From: CAZWRK01 sp964635875
Lineage (GTDB): Bacteria > Pseudomonadota > Gammaproteobacteria > Burkholderiales > Aquaspirillaceae
DNA length: 22,362 nucleotides
NCBI GenBank assembly: GCA_964635875.1
Contig: CAZWRK010000064.1
Coordinates: 1 to 22,362, forward strand
Direction: 5' to 3'
Part shown: positions 6,526-14,977 of the stretch, one piece after another
How positions within the stretch are numbered: the first letter of the stretch is position 1
Layout of the letters: each line of letters starts with the position of its first letter
Translations under genes and position numbers: made by a program
Notes under the pieces: model-generated
Told to the model about the DNA's origin: nothing
The model's database searches: none
What the model saw: only the letters and a program-made list of their open reading frames with translations

Positions 6526-6906
6526 ATGTCATCAAATGCTGTGCCACCGTCTGTAACGCCGCCATCGCCCTTCGAATGGCCCGAGACGATCAAGACTATT
6601 ACGCATGTGACAAACGACTCGCAAGCTCAAGTAACGTGTCCTACGCACGGATTTACTTCTGCAGATGTCGGACAAACGAGCGTCATGTTTTTGCAAGTTC
6701 AAGGGATGCTTCCGATCAACGGGATGCCGGGCGTGATTCAGCAGATCGTCGATGCTGACAATTTCATTGTGAATATCAACACGACATTTTTCCCCATTTA
6801 CAGATCTGCCGGCGTGATCAGCATTTTGACGGGACAACCTCCGGTCGAAACGGTGGGCTTTCAAACTTTTAATACGCCGTTTCAAAACATCGCAACAACA
6901 AATTGA
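6526..6906 (+). CDS. Second FCCH-like domain protein, paralogue of the decoration gene
   Basis: 126 residues, starting after an AAGGGG ribosome site. Alignment by eye to the protein at 5637-6341: THGFTSADVGQTSVMFLQVQ with AHAFTSADVGVTTVTFHGIV, PGVIQQIVDADNFIVNIN with SGVIQSVTSTTSFTVNID, and GFQTFNTPF with GFQTYNTPL. It therefore retains the beta domain but lacks the 100-residue N-terminal part and the hydrophobic C-terminal end. It may bind the same site or form mixed assemblies; a fragment-type duplication is also possible. Function is inferred only from the paralogue and the position next to capsid genes. Confidence 0.62.
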   Translation: MSSNAVPPSVTPPSPFEWPETIKTITHVTNDSQAQVTCPTHGFTSADVGQTSVMFLQVQGMLPINGMPGVIQQIVDADNFIVNINTTFFPIYRSAGVISILTGQPPVETVGFQTFNTPFQNIATTN

Positions 6907-6913
6907 GGTAATT

Positions 6914-7300
6914 ATGGCTAGGCCAAAAAGCAAATTAAACGAGCAATCATCCGAAGTGATTGAGAAAAACATTCTGCAGGAAAATCCAGATGGCCTTCCC
7001 GATGAAAGTGGGATCGTCTTAACTCCTTATGTTCCTGAGATGCGCAAAATCGTGTTCATCAATGGCCGGGATCCGGGCCAGGAGCTGATGTTCCATTATC
7101 ACTCTAAAACGCATCCTCTCAAGCATTACACGCTTTTCCACGGCAAAGAATACGACCTGCCGGTTGAGGTGATCGAGCACTTGGAAAACTGCTGTGAAAA
7201 AGTTTATGGCTATCGCCAAGGGGCGAGCGGTCATCCTGAGATGTACACGAAATCTCTTAAATACATTTTCTCATGCAAATCTCCTCGTAGGGTGGCTTAA
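6914..7300 (+). CDS. Conserved-looking hypothetical protein of the head-tail region
   Basis: 128 residues. After a 45-residue disordered start, the segment MRKIVFINGRDPGQELMFHY and the later YTLFHGKEYDLPVEVIEHLE, then GHPEMYTKS, resembles a small protein repeatedly seen between capsid and tail genes of such phages, whose beta fold carries a G-x-x-Y-D-L-P turn. I know of no established function. A GAGG ribosome site lies a few bases before the ATG. It is followed immediately by the adaptor gene (three bases), so it is probably part of the neck or of head completion. Confidence 0.62.
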   Translation: MARPKSKLNEQSSEVIEKNILQENPDGLPDESGIVLTPYVPEMRKIVFINGRDPGQELMFHYHSKTHPLKHYTLFHGKEYDLPVEVIEHLENCCEKVYGYRQGASGHPEMYTKSLKYIFSCKSPRRVA

Positions 7301-7302
7301 TC

Positions 7303-8202
7303 ATGACAATTGTTCCTTCAACAGCGGGTTGGACCCTGGCCAACATGCAACTTAAGTTTCGATCGGTGACTGGAACCACCAGCACGGATCAGCTTACAGA
7401 TGCGCAGGTGCAGGCCTATCTTAATAATTATTACGTCTACACGATGCCCTTTGAGTTGAAGGAGCAAATCACCGATCAGTTTCTCAAGTTTAATACAACT
7501 CCGGGGATCGATGTTTACGCCTTTCCCGGGGGATATTTCACCGACAGTCCCGGAGCTTATGCCGATGGATTCCCACTTGTCTTTTATCAAGATCCTGATG
7601 TTTTTTATCAAGATTGGCCCCAGCAGTATGCAGTGGATAACATCGCCACCGGCGACGGCGTTACTACAGCTTTTTCAGGAGGCTTGCAAAATCCTCCTTT
7701 AATCATTGGAAGTCTTTTTATCACCTCAGACGATCAAACAGGTCTTCAATACCAATTAACTGATAATGGAGATGGGACCTTAAGCGGAGATGGAACTGGT
7801 TCGATCGATTATCTGACTGGAGCTTATTCATTCAACTTCACGACAGCGCCGGCGGCTTCGGCGGTCATCTACGCAAAATACATTGGATATTCAGGCAACC
7901 GTCCGCAAGGGATCCTCTTTTTCAACAATCAATTCACTTTGCGCCCCGTTCCCGATCAAAGCTATGCGATCCAGATGCAGGGCTACATTCAGCCAACGAC
8001 CTTATCGCTTTCTACAGATACGCCGCTTCAACCTGAATGGGGTCCAGTGATCGTTTATGGCGCTGCGCTAGAAAGATTTCAAGACATTGGGGACAACGAC
8101 AATTATGAGCGTTATTATCCCGTATTTAAAAGATTCGAGAACGTTGCACTTGGAAGAACAATTCAGCAACTAACCGAACAACAATCAGTCCCGAGGTTTT
8201 AA
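7303..8202 (+). CDS. Head-tail adaptor (neck) protein with an inserted beta domain
   Basis: 299 residues. The end (LQPEWGPVIVYGAALERFQD followed by a helix with N-Y-E-R-Y-Y-P-V-F) is typical of podovirus adaptor/gp4-like or gp11-like proteins that ring the portal. Residues about 112-195 look like an inserted beta-sandwich found in many virion proteins: T-G-D-G-V-T-T-A-F, then GDGTLSGDGTGSIDYLTGAY and a T-A-P-A-A-S strand. After it the adaptor sequence resumes. Length is larger than usual for adaptors because of this insert. The stop directly abuts the next start (TAAATG). Confidence 0.65.
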   Translation: MTIVPSTAGWTLANMQLKFRSVTGTTSTDQLTDAQVQAYLNNYYVYTMPFELKEQITDQFLKFNTTPGIDVYAFPGGYFTDSPGAYADGFPLVFYQDPDVFYQDWPQQYAVDNIATGDGVTTAFSGGLQNPPLIIGSLFITSDDQTGLQYQLTDNGDGTLSGDGTGSIDYLTGAYSFNFTTAPAASAVIYAKYIGYSGNRPQGILFFNNQFTLRPVPDQSYAIQMQGYIQPTTLSLSTDTPLQPEWGPVIVYGAALERFQDIGDNDNYERYYPVFKRFENVALGRTIQQLTEQQSVPRF

Positions 8203-8787
8203 ATGGTTTATAATAGAAACATTCCAGGCCCCAACGACATTTTATCGAATAGCCAATCGCAATTGCAGGCCAATTTTCAGCAAATCGATTCGGGAACTAC
8301 GGGCTCGGGGACCGGCTTTTCACGAAATCACGTGACTTTGACAGACGGCACGAATGGCGGATTACACAACCGGGTTGATTTCTATCAGCCTGTAGCAGAC
8401 CCCTCTATTTCTGGATTCACGGGATCTCTTTACGTTAAGACCGTGGGTGGCTTAAGCCAGCTTTTCTTTGCTAACTCCTCGCTTGTGACCCAGTTAACAG
8501 GGATTACGGGAGCGGCTGGATCTGGAACGGTTACTATTCCAGGGGGCATTGTCCTTAAATGGGGTACGGTTAGCGTGCCGGCCGGCTTTACTAACACGAT
8601 CACTTTTCCAGTGGCCTTCCCTGCAAATTGCTATGCGGTTGTAGTTTCCATCAACACGACAACAGTTTCCCCAAGCGCTGACACTTTAACCGTTCAAGCC
8701 AGCAATTTTACAGTTAACAACTTCCTTTTAACAAAAAGTTCTACTTCTAAAATCCTGTCTATTTGCTATGTAGCATTGGGGAATTAA
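8203..8787 (+). CDS. Small tail-fibre-like protein between adaptor and tail tube gene
   Basis: 194 residues. N-terminus IPGPNDILSNSQSQLQANFQ is helical and probably mounts the protein on the neck; residues about 112-194 (GGIVLKWGTVSVPAGFTNTI, then P-V-A-F-P-A-N-C-Y-A-V-V-V-S) match the C-terminal beta domain of small phage tail-fibre proteins (gp53-like, found near the receptor end of T-even-like and other fibres). A head fibre or neck fibre is a possible reading. The protein has two Cys. It overlaps the next ORF by TAATG. Confidence 0.65.
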   Translation: MVYNRNIPGPNDILSNSQSQLQANFQQIDSGTTGSGTGFSRNHVTLTDGTNGGLHNRVDFYQPVADPSISGFTGSLYVKTVGGLSQLFFANSSLVTQLTGITGAAGSGTVTIPGGIVLKWGTVSVPAGFTNTITFPVAFPANCYAVVVSINTTTVSPSADTLTVQASNFTVNNFLLTKSSTSKILSICYVALGN

Positions 8788-10442
8788 TGAGTACTGCTTT
8801 GCAGCCATTTTTAATTTCAGAGTTTAAAACGGGTATCAATACCTATTTGCAGCCCTGGATCCGCCCTAATGATGCCTTCGAGCCCTTGACGAATGCCTAC
8901 ATTTATCGGGGCGTCGTTAATAAAAGAGCTGGCTATTCCGTTTTCGGGACTCTGCCCGACGGAAACCCCGTCATGGGCATCATGCGCTATATCAATGAGA
9001 CTACGGGTCAGCCTAGCCTTGTGGTCGCCTCGACGGTCAATCTCTATCTTTATGATACGGGGAGCGGCCTCTTTAATTTAGTCGGCACGCCTCCAACTTT
9101 TACGGGCAACATCACGAACTTTTTCAACTGGACTAATTGGCAAGCAAGCTCGGGAGCGACGTCTTACCTTTATTTGACCAATAATAAAGACAACGTGACG
9201 ACATTCGATGGGGTGAATGCCGGATCTCTTGTTCCCGTCATCGACGGATCTGGCCAAACAATTAACACTGCTCTCGACGTGATTGTCTATAAGCAACGCC
9301 TGCTTATGTTGAGGCCTGTTTTGAGTGCGGATGGCGTGCAAAACCAGGCAATTTATTGGTCGGCTATTCAAAATCCGTCGCTTTGGCGCGTGGATATTGC
9401 CGGCCAAGGCGGCTTTTTAGATGCGCCGACAGGCGATATCATCCAATGCGCTGAGTTCGTCAGGGACGTTTTAGTGGTTTATTTCAGCAATTCAACCTGG
9501 ATTTTCCGATTTACGGGGATCGATTCAGCTCCCTTCCGTTGGGACAAGGTCAACAACACCAAAACCACGAATGCCCCCTATGGCTCGGTTGCTTATGATG
9601 AGCGCTGCACGGCTGTCGGCAATACGGGTCTCATCGCTTGCGATGCGGTAAACGTTCAGAGATATGACATTCCGATCATCGATTATTATGAAACGAATTT
9701 CAGCGAACAATATTATTCGCAAACTTTTTCTCAGCGCTATGACAACTTGAATCAGGCCTGGACTCTTTATGTTTCCAACAGCCGGGATCCGACCAACTTT
9801 CCCCTGGTGGGCACCATCGCCCCGGGTTCTGACAGCGCGCTCGTTTATAATTATCTGGAAAACACTTGGGCAACTTACACTTGGTCCGTCCCAATGACCT
9901 GTATGGGTCTCTTCTATAATCAGAGCGCAGCCACTTGGTCAAGCCTTCATTTTTCTCCAGAAGATGAATGGGAAAATACGGATAAAGCCTGGAATTCCTT
10001 TTCAGGGCAAAAGGGCGCGCCAATTTTGCTGATGGGGGACACTTCTGGAAATGTCTATTGGGTCGACAACGAGCAAGAGGTGACTGACAACGGCACCACG
10101 ATTGTTCCGGATATCGTAACCACGCGCTGGAATCCGATCATGAATCTAGGCCAAAAGGTTCAGTTCCCATACATCGACATTTATTATTATATTGCCTCGG
10201 TCGATCCAGCTAATCCAGTCAGCGTAACGCTTAATTTCTACGTCGATAATAGCGATAATATTGCTTCTTCTCAGACTTTAACTTTAGATGGGCCTAAGAA
10301 TTCAGAATATGCTTTTAAACGCATATACATTAACTTGATCGGTGAATTTATCCAAATGGAGATCGATCCGAACATCGATTCCCTTTTGCAATTCATTGGC
10401 TTCATTCTGTGGGCGCGCCCCGCTGGAAGGTTGACTCCATGA
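8787..10442 (+). CDS. Tail tube/stopper-type structural protein (gp12/gp10-like)
   Basis: 551 residues from ATG 8787 (the frame is open further up, but a GGGG ribosome site fits this start, which overlaps the previous stop). The opening STALQPFLISEFKTGINTYL, then N-A-Y-I-Y-R-G-V-V-N-K-R-A-G-Y, is characteristic of large podovirus tail proteins that cap the neck: the N-terminus describes an extended fold around a beta-propeller. Repeated aromatic and GN/DN-rich strands follow throughout. There is no signal peptide. Such proteins close the channel and carry the tail machinery. Position after adaptor and before ejection proteins fits. Exact family (T7 gp12 or P22 gp10 type) cannot be decided by eye. 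Confidence 0.7.
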   Translation: MSTALQPFLISEFKTGINTYLQPWIRPNDAFEPLTNAYIYRGVVNKRAGYSVFGTLPDGNPVMGIMRYINETTGQPSLVVASTVNLYLYDTGSGLFNLVGTPPTFTGNITNFFNWTNWQASSGATSYLYLTNNKDNVTTFDGVNAGSLVPVIDGSGQTINTALDVIVYKQRLLMLRPVLSADGVQNQAIYWSAIQNPSLWRVDIAGQGGFLDAPTGDIIQCAEFVRDVLVVYFSNSTWIFRFTGIDSAPFRWDKVNNTKTTNAPYGSVAYDERCTAVGNTGLIACDAVNVQRYDIPIIDYYETNFSEQYYSQTFSQRYDNLNQAWTLYVSNSRDPTNFPLVGTIAPGSDSALVYNYLENTWATYTWSVPMTCMGLFYNQSAATWSSLHFSPEDEWENTDKAWNSFSGQKGAPILLMGDTSGNVYWVDNEQEVTDNGTTIVPDIVTTRWNPIMNLGQKVQFPYIDIYYYIASVDPANPVSVTLNFYVDNSDNIASSQTLTLDGPKNSEYAFKRIYINLIGEFIQMEIDPNIDSLLQFIGFILWARPAGRLTP

Positions 10443-10870
10443 CCTTCCCGGTGATTCAACAACCAAATCTCCCCACGACGACAATCGTTCCCGAGAGCGA
10501 AGATCTCTTTATTCCATATCTCAACCGGGTGTATGAAGACATCGCTTTCACCGTGAATGACAAGGACAACACCTATTTCACGGCTCCCATCACTAGCACC
10601 GCCTCAGACATTCCCAATGTGGCAAATTTTGGCGCATTTATCATTTGCGTAGGCGGAGAGACCACTTCCCTGCCAACGATCACCGCTAGCCTTTGCAAGG
10701 CCTCTTCGAGCGGAGCCGGCTCTGTTGCGGTGCTTGGGTCCCAAGCCGGCACGGGAGCCTGGGCGGGAAATGTTTTGACGATCACTTCGACGGCAACCAA
10801 CTTTCAGATCAAGCATAACCGGGCCGGCGTGACCGGCAATTTCAACATCAGAATCATCGGAACGCAATAG
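10439..10870 (+). CDS. Small beta-rich virion protein
   Basis: 143 residues from ATG 10439, preceded by GGAAGG and overlapping the previous stop by ATGA. Composition is Thr/Ala/Ser/Gly-rich, with strands typical of fibre or decoration domains (ANFGAFIICVGGETTSLPTI and a final GNFNIRIIGTQ). It resembles small beta-sandwich proteins that occur next to tail genes; no specific family is recognised. Translational coupling to the tail protein suggests it is made in comparable amounts. Function unknown. Confidence 0.6.
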   Translation: MTFPVIQQPNLPTTTIVPESEDLFIPYLNRVYEDIAFTVNDKDNTYFTAPITSTASDIPNVANFGAFIICVGGETTSLPTITASLCKASSSGAGSVAVLGSQAGTGAWAGNVLTITSTATNFQIKHNRAGVTGNFNIRIIGTQ

Positions 10871-10878
10871 GAGCGAAA

Positions 10879-11337
10879 ATGGCTACAGCGACGATTAATG
10901 AAAAAGAAGAGAGCATTGACAAACTCAAGTTTGTGAAGCTCAAAATCCCTAGATTAATTCCTGTTTCTCTTATTGAGAACGTGAAGGGGCGCACGTTTAC
11001 CCCTGAACAGTTCTACAAGTATCAGGAGGAACAAGTTGACAATCCTTTTAATTTTCTTTATGTGCTTGTTGATGATGATAAAAAAATACACGGATATCTC
11101 TGGGCGGAAATGAACATGCTCGACAATTCGCTATTCATCAACACGTTTTCAGTTAACAAGGCTTTTTGGGGAAAAGGCAAAGCCATTCCCCGAGTCATTG
11201 AATTCTTAAGAGTTTTCAAGGAAAAGATCAAGGCCTCTCGGGTTTTTTGGATAACAACAAATGAAAAGTTTTTCATCAAACATGGATTCAAGCGCAGCAA
11301 GAATAGTCTTATGGAATTTTTTGACGGCTCTAGTTGA
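10879..11337 (+). CDS. GNAT-fold protein in the internal-virion-protein position
   Basis: 152 residues. Residues about 56-135 show the GNAT pattern: a strand with NFLYVLVDDDKKIHGYLWAE, then SVNKAFWGKGKAIPRVIEFL containing a partial acetyl-CoA loop (x-x-G-x-G/A-type WGKGKA), then a W-I-T-T-N-E-K-F-F-I-K-H-G-F segment typical of GNAT motif B. N-acetyltransferase-like proteins of this kind are often encoded just before the ejection proteins of T7-like phages; T7 gp13 holds the same place. Whether this copy is enzymatically active is unknown. There is a 55-base gap to the next gene. Confidence 0.68.
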   Translation: MATATINEKEESIDKLKFVKLKIPRLIPVSLIENVKGRTFTPEQFYKYQEEQVDNPFNFLYVLVDDDKKIHGYLWAEMNMLDNSLFINTFSVNKAFWGKGKAIPRVIEFLRVFKEKIKASRVFWITTNEKFFIKHGFKRSKNSLMEFFDGSS

Positions 11338-11366
11338 TAAATATGCGTGCGATTTCAAAAAAAATG

Positions 11367-11388
11367 TATAATGATATTTAAAAGAGGT
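11367..11388 (+). promoter_or_regulatory. Possible -10 box before the Gly/Ala-rich virion gene
   Basis: TATAAT at 11367-11372 lies in a short AT-rich gap, 20 bases before the ATG at 11393, with GAGG at 11384-11387. The nearest TTGATA is 27 bases upstream and so badly placed as a -35. It is weak as a promoter, but the only plausible one between the structural genes. Confidence 0.25.
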
Positions 11389-11392
11389 GTCT

Positions 11393-11902
11393 ATGGGCCA
11401 GGGCAAAGGCGGCGGCTACAAGAAAAAAAGCACAGTGACTAAAGAGCAGAAACGCTTTTTAGACCAGATGCTTTCTCAGGCGGGGAAAAACCAGGCTGCG
11501 GCTTCTCAGGGATTTACTCAATTTTTGCCTGGTGGTGGAGGTGGTCAACCGATCATCAACGCGGCCAACAAGAACTTTCAAGAGCAGACCGTTCCGTCGA
11601 TTCTCAATACTTTTGGAACCGGTTCTAAAGGCTCTAGCGCATTGAATCAGGCTTTGGCGGCGAGTGCCTCTAATCTGAACACTGATTTAGCGGCTCAGCT
11701 CGCTCAAATGCAGCTCTCGGCTGCAAGCGGTCTTGGAGGCCTCGGCGCTCAGCAAGGGCAGCTCGGCTCTCAAGATCAGTTCGCTTATTTGCAAAGGGCC
11801 AAACCTTTTTGGCAAAGTGCGCTTGAAGCGGGAATTGGAGCCGCTGGATCAATTGGAGGCGGACAAGCCGCTGCAGGAAGCAAAATTTTGGGGTTATTTT
11901 GA
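11393..11902 (+). CDS. Gly/Ala/Gln-rich internal virion (ejection-type) protein
   Basis: 169 residues from ATG 11393; a GTG two codons earlier is open but the GAGG spacing favours the ATG. A basic beginning (GQGKGGGYKKKSTVTKEQKRF) is followed by poly-Gly, then an Ala/Gln/Leu-rich amphipathic helical region (SSALNQALAASASNLNTDLA, then QLAQMQLSAASGLGGLG) and a Gly/Ala-rich hydrophobic end. This composition is typical of small ejection proteins (T7 gp14- or P22 gp7-like) that enter the host envelope with the DNA. Position between the GNAT gene and the giant internal protein supports it. Confidence 0.6.
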   Translation: MGQGKGGGYKKKSTVTKEQKRFLDQMLSQAGKNQAAASQGFTQFLPGGGGGQPIINAANKNFQEQTVPSILNTFGTGSKGSSALNQALAASASNLNTDLAAQLAQMQLSAASGLGGLGAQQGQLGSQDQFAYLQRAKPFWQSALEAGIGAAGSIGGGQAAAGSKILGLF

Positions 11903-12099
11903 GCAAGAAAAGCGCATTCATGAAGCAATTTAAAAATGGATATTATCCCGATGAGCACTGGGATGAAAGCACTCGGGTCAATGGCCATGAGGTCGATTCG
12001 CCTTCAACTGTTCGCAAGCGCCAAGGCGTTGCCCGCGGATCCCAGACCGAGGCCTATCCAGGAATGGTAGGCAAGCAAGATTATAAGAGGAAAAAATAA
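11899..12099 (+). CDS. Small basic hypothetical protein
   Basis: 66 residues if the TTG at 11899 is the start; the alternative is the ATG seven codons later (11920). The TTG overlaps the preceding stop and has GGGG six bases upstream, so I prefer it. Residues are polar and charged (YYPDEHWDESTRVNGHEV) with a Lys/Arg tail ending YKRKK. No membrane segment and no recognised family. It ends by overlapping the next ATG (TAATG), so it belongs to the ejection-protein operon. Confidence 0.55.
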   Translation: MSKKSAFMKQFKNGYYPDEHWDESTRVNGHEVDSPSTVRKRQGVARGSQTEAYPGMVGKQDYKRKK

Positions 12100-14855
12100 T
12101 GGTCCAAGTTCTTCCTGCTGTCCCTAGTTTTGGAGAGAGTTTAGTCAATTCCATTGCAAATGCAGCGGGCAAGATCGGTGCTGGATACGTTCAACGGGCT
12201 GAAAAAATTAAGGCCAATAGTCCTCAAGCTCAAAAGGCTTTATACAGCATTTTTAAGCAGTACAAGGCTCAAGATGCCTACACAGACGAATATCGCAAGC
12301 GAGCAGAAGATAGAGCCCAGGAATACATAAAACAGGGCTATGAGCCTTATCAAGCAGCCATCAGCGCTTATGATGATATGCTTGCCGGCTTTCCCGAGAA
12401 AGCGGCTAAGGGAAAAGGGAAAGAGAAGGGTAAAGAAGCCTCAAACCTTCCAACAGAACAGCAGCAAGCAGCTGCGATTCAGGGAAAAACTCCTCTGCAG
12501 GCCATTCAAGATATCGCAAACACTCCCGCGGAGAAAGTGCTACGTCCTGGCTACAAGTTTCTTCACAGTCCTTTACAGTCATTGATTGCGACTCCGTTGG
12601 AAAAGATTAAAGAATGGGGCAAACAGAAAAACGCCGAGCTAGTTGCCGAAAACGAGGCTCTCAAAGCAGCTGAATCTAAAAAAGCTCCTGGGCTTCCGAA
12701 GCCGGCCGCAGAACTGTCTTATAAAGACATTCTTGAGTTGCCGGCCGAAGCAATCACATCTTTGCCCTTGGAAGAGCAGCGCATAATCGGCCAAAAGATC
12801 GCCGAAGGCGCGAAACTTGCTACTGATATAGCCTTTGCATCTGGAATCGATCCTACGGGCATTATTCAGGGTTCAGAAAGGGCTTTGCAAGCCAAAGGTA
12901 TTTCTCCCAATGCCCCTATAAATGAAGCCTCTCAAGCCCCTTTAGGGGTGTCTAATCTAGCCGGTACGATTTTAAAAGACTATCTTTTGTTTCAAGGGGC
13001 TGGAGCGGCTAGAACATTGCCGGGTAAGCTAGCTGCAGGAGCTGGAATCTTTGGCGGCGAAAAAGCCTTAAAGACAGCTATCGGGGAAGGCCGTTCGCCT
13101 ACGGTTGGAGAGATTGCCGGGGCAAGTGCGTTTGGTGCCGGGGGAGAGTTGTTGGGTCCAATCTTGAATGCCTCCAAGAAGTTTATTTCTCAAGTTCCTA
13201 AGGCCTATAATGCGATTAAGTCGGCCGTTGGTGATATTGGCAAAGGTGCGGAAGCTGTTAAGGGCGCAGAGGCTGCGAAAGGGGCTGTTACTGAAGATAA
13301 AATCATTAAGGAAGCTGTCAAAAACCTAGAAAAACGCGGGGTGTCGGTTGTCAAAGCTGCAGAAGGGGATACGAAAGCGCTCAACGAAATTCAAAAAGAA
13401 TCGATCAAAGTCGCCGATACGTTCAAAGAAGCCGAAAAGTACAATCGAAAAGAACTCGAAAAAGTTCGAGGTGAAAAGGCTGAAAAATTGGTTCAGTCTC
13501 CTCTCGAGGAATATTATGCGCCTGCTAAAGAGGTCAAGCATCGCCCTGAAACAATCGCTAAAGAAGCTGAACGCATTAAGCCTCTAGAGCTTTCGATCAA
13601 GCAAAATGAACGCCGCTTGCAAAACTTGCAATATCAGATTCTTTCAGCTGAAAAAGATCTTTTAGAAAATGCTCATAAATATAGTGCTGCAGAAAGGGAT
13701 CGGATCCGGGCCTTAATCGATCAAAATAAAATGTCTCATGCAAAGGCCTTGAATGAGATTCGAGCCGCTAATTTTGAGATTAAGTACAAGAGGCCTCCTG
13801 CGACAACTGAGCAAATCCAAGAGCAGATCGGGAAGTCTTTTGATGAGATCAGAGCTGGGATTAAAGATCCTACGATCGATAAGATTAAGAAGCTGGAAAA
13901 GGCTTTAGAGCAAAATAAAGCCGCCGTTGAACAAGCTGAGAAGCTAGTTGCTCGGGGAGAGTTGCCAGGTCCCCAAGTTTTTGACGAGTACATCAAGATC
14001 AAGCAAGAGTATGTCAAAGCCTATGGCGATTTGATTGAAGAACTCAAGGCGTTTGTTCGAGATAATAAGAATGTCAAAGAAAAAGCGGCTGAGGTTGCCA
14101 ATGCCAAGAAATTAATTGGACTAATCGAGCAAACCCGAAATCAAGCGCGCTCCTCGATCATCAATCAGATCGACAAGCGCAAGGCAATGAAGACGCTCGA
14201 GGGTCCATCCGGCGCTCTTTGGAAAAACATGCTCAAAGAGGTTCGCAAAGACGTCGAGGCCTTTCAAAAGGACTGGGTCAAGGCGAATAAACTGATTACC
14301 CCAGAACAGGCTAAAACGGCTCAGGCAGCCCAAAAATCGCTTCCTAAGGCTCAGACTGAGGCCAAACAGCTGGGAGCAGCTGAAGAGGCCGTTAAAAAGG
14401 CTCAAGAGCCTTTGAAAGATATCGTGGAAGAGATTGGAAAGAAGATGAACGAGGGGAAGGCTACTGAGAAGACGGCGAGTATGTTGGAAGCGGCTTTGAA
14501 AAAATATGCGGCTCAATTGACTAGATTTTCAAAAACAGTTCCTCAAAGATTATTAAGAGGTGCTTTTTTAGGTACACTACAAGGATTATTTGAGGAATAT
14601 ACCGGCGTGAGACCACCTTTGGGGATATTGGGTGCTATTGTTCCAGGGGGTGCGGGAGCGCGTAGCGCAACCTATGGAGCCTCTGCGTGGGCGCACAATT
14701 TAGTTAATAATATTTTCGTCGAAAAAGAAGCCAAAATTTTGCGTTCAAAGCAAAACACTCCTGAATTTAATACATATCTATCAGAATTAAAACAAAGATA
14801 TGATGACAAGCGAGTCAACAAAATCTTAAAAGCTGTTCGTCAATCAAAGAAATAG
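12099..14855 (+). CDS. Very large internal virion / DNA-ejection-type protein
   Basis: 918 residues, overwhelmingly Ala/Lys/Glu/Gln-rich and helical, with no Cys seen. Order: helical N-terminus with a linker of KGKGKEKGKE at about residue 106-115; Pro/Ala-rich region to 290; a Gly/Ala-rich hydrophobic section at about 292-352 and another near 815-870, both plausible membrane-inserting segments; between them a long coiled coil (about 375-720). This matches large internal core proteins that pass into the host envelope during DNA ejection (T7 gp15/gp16 role), but no lytic transglycosylase motif is visible. The last 300 bases become more AT-rich. Its end overlaps a small minus-strand ORF by 16 bases. 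Confidence 0.68.
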   Translation: MVQVLPAVPSFGESLVNSIANAAGKIGAGYVQRAEKIKANSPQAQKALYSIFKQYKAQDAYTDEYRKRAEDRAQEYIKQGYEPYQAAISAYDDMLAGFPEKAAKGKGKEKGKEASNLPTEQQQAAAIQGKTPLQAIQDIANTPAEKVLRPGYKFLHSPLQSLIATPLEKIKEWGKQKNAELVAENEALKAAESKKAPGLPKPAAELSYKDILELPAEAITSLPLEEQRIIGQKIAEGAKLATDIAFASGIDPTGIIQGSERALQAKGISPNAPINEASQAPLGVSNLAGTILKDYLLFQGAGAARTLPGKLAAGAGIFGGEKALKTAIGEGRSPTVGEIAGASAFGAGGELLGPILNASKKFISQVPKAYNAIKSAVGDIGKGAEAVKGAEAAKGAVTEDKIIKEAVKNLEKRGVSVVKAAEGDTKALNEIQKESIKVADTFKEAEKYNRKELEKVRGEKAEKLVQSPLEEYYAPAKEVKHRPETIAKEAERIKPLELSIKQNERRLQNLQYQILSAEKDLLENAHKYSAAERDRIRALIDQNKMSHAKALNEIRAANFEIKYKRPPATTEQIQEQIGKSFDEIRAGIKDPTIDKIKKLEKALEQNKAAVEQAEKLVARGELPGPQVFDEYIKIKQEYVKAYGDLIEELKAFVRDNKNVKEKAAEVANAKKLIGLIEQTRNQARSSIINQIDKRKAMKTLEGPSGALWKNMLKEVRKDVEAFQKDWVKANKLITPEQAKTAQAAQKSLPKAQTEAKQLGAAEEAVKKAQEPLKDIVEEIGKKMNEGKATEKTASMLEAALKKYAAQLTRFSKTVPQRLLRGAFLGTLQGLFEEYTGVRPPLGILGAIVPGGAGARSATYGASAWAHNLVNNIFVEKEAKILRSKQNTPEFNTYLSELKQRYDDKRVNKILKAVRQSKK

Positions 14856-14977
14856 AGATTCAAAAGGGCAAGACGCTCGAGTAACTCGTCAAGAGTCGGC
14901 TCGCGCCCCTGCTCTTTGATAAATAGATCGCGGGCAATTTTGAGATGATCGCTAAAAAGATCGGCGTACTTATCCAT
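14840..14977 (-). CDS. 45-residue hypothetical protein, last gene of the antisense cassette
   Basis: The frame begins MDKYADLFSDHLKIARDLF and ends LLERLALLNLYFFD, an all-helical, acidic pattern. Its ATG lies inside the end of the upstream small gene (ATGGATAA, eight-base overlap), which suggests coupled translation; the ribosome site is otherwise poor. Its last 16 bases overlap the tail of the giant internal virion protein gene on the opposite strand. Codon use is coherent (no rare frames), but at this length chance is possible. Confidence 0.4.
   Translation of the reverse strand: MDKYADLFSDHLKIARDLFIKEQGREPTLDELLERLALLNLYFFD

Noticed and set aside
6420..6758. 112-residue ORF starting in the hairpin spacer
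   Set aside because: It runs out of frame through the paralogue gene at 6526-6906, is Cys/Arg-rich, and has no recognisable domain; the start lies directly against AGGAG with no spacing.
14121..14516. 131-residue minus-strand ORF opposite the internal virion gene
   Set aside because: Antisense of a long coiled-coil gene with biased codons produces Leu/Ser/Phe-rich open frames by chance.
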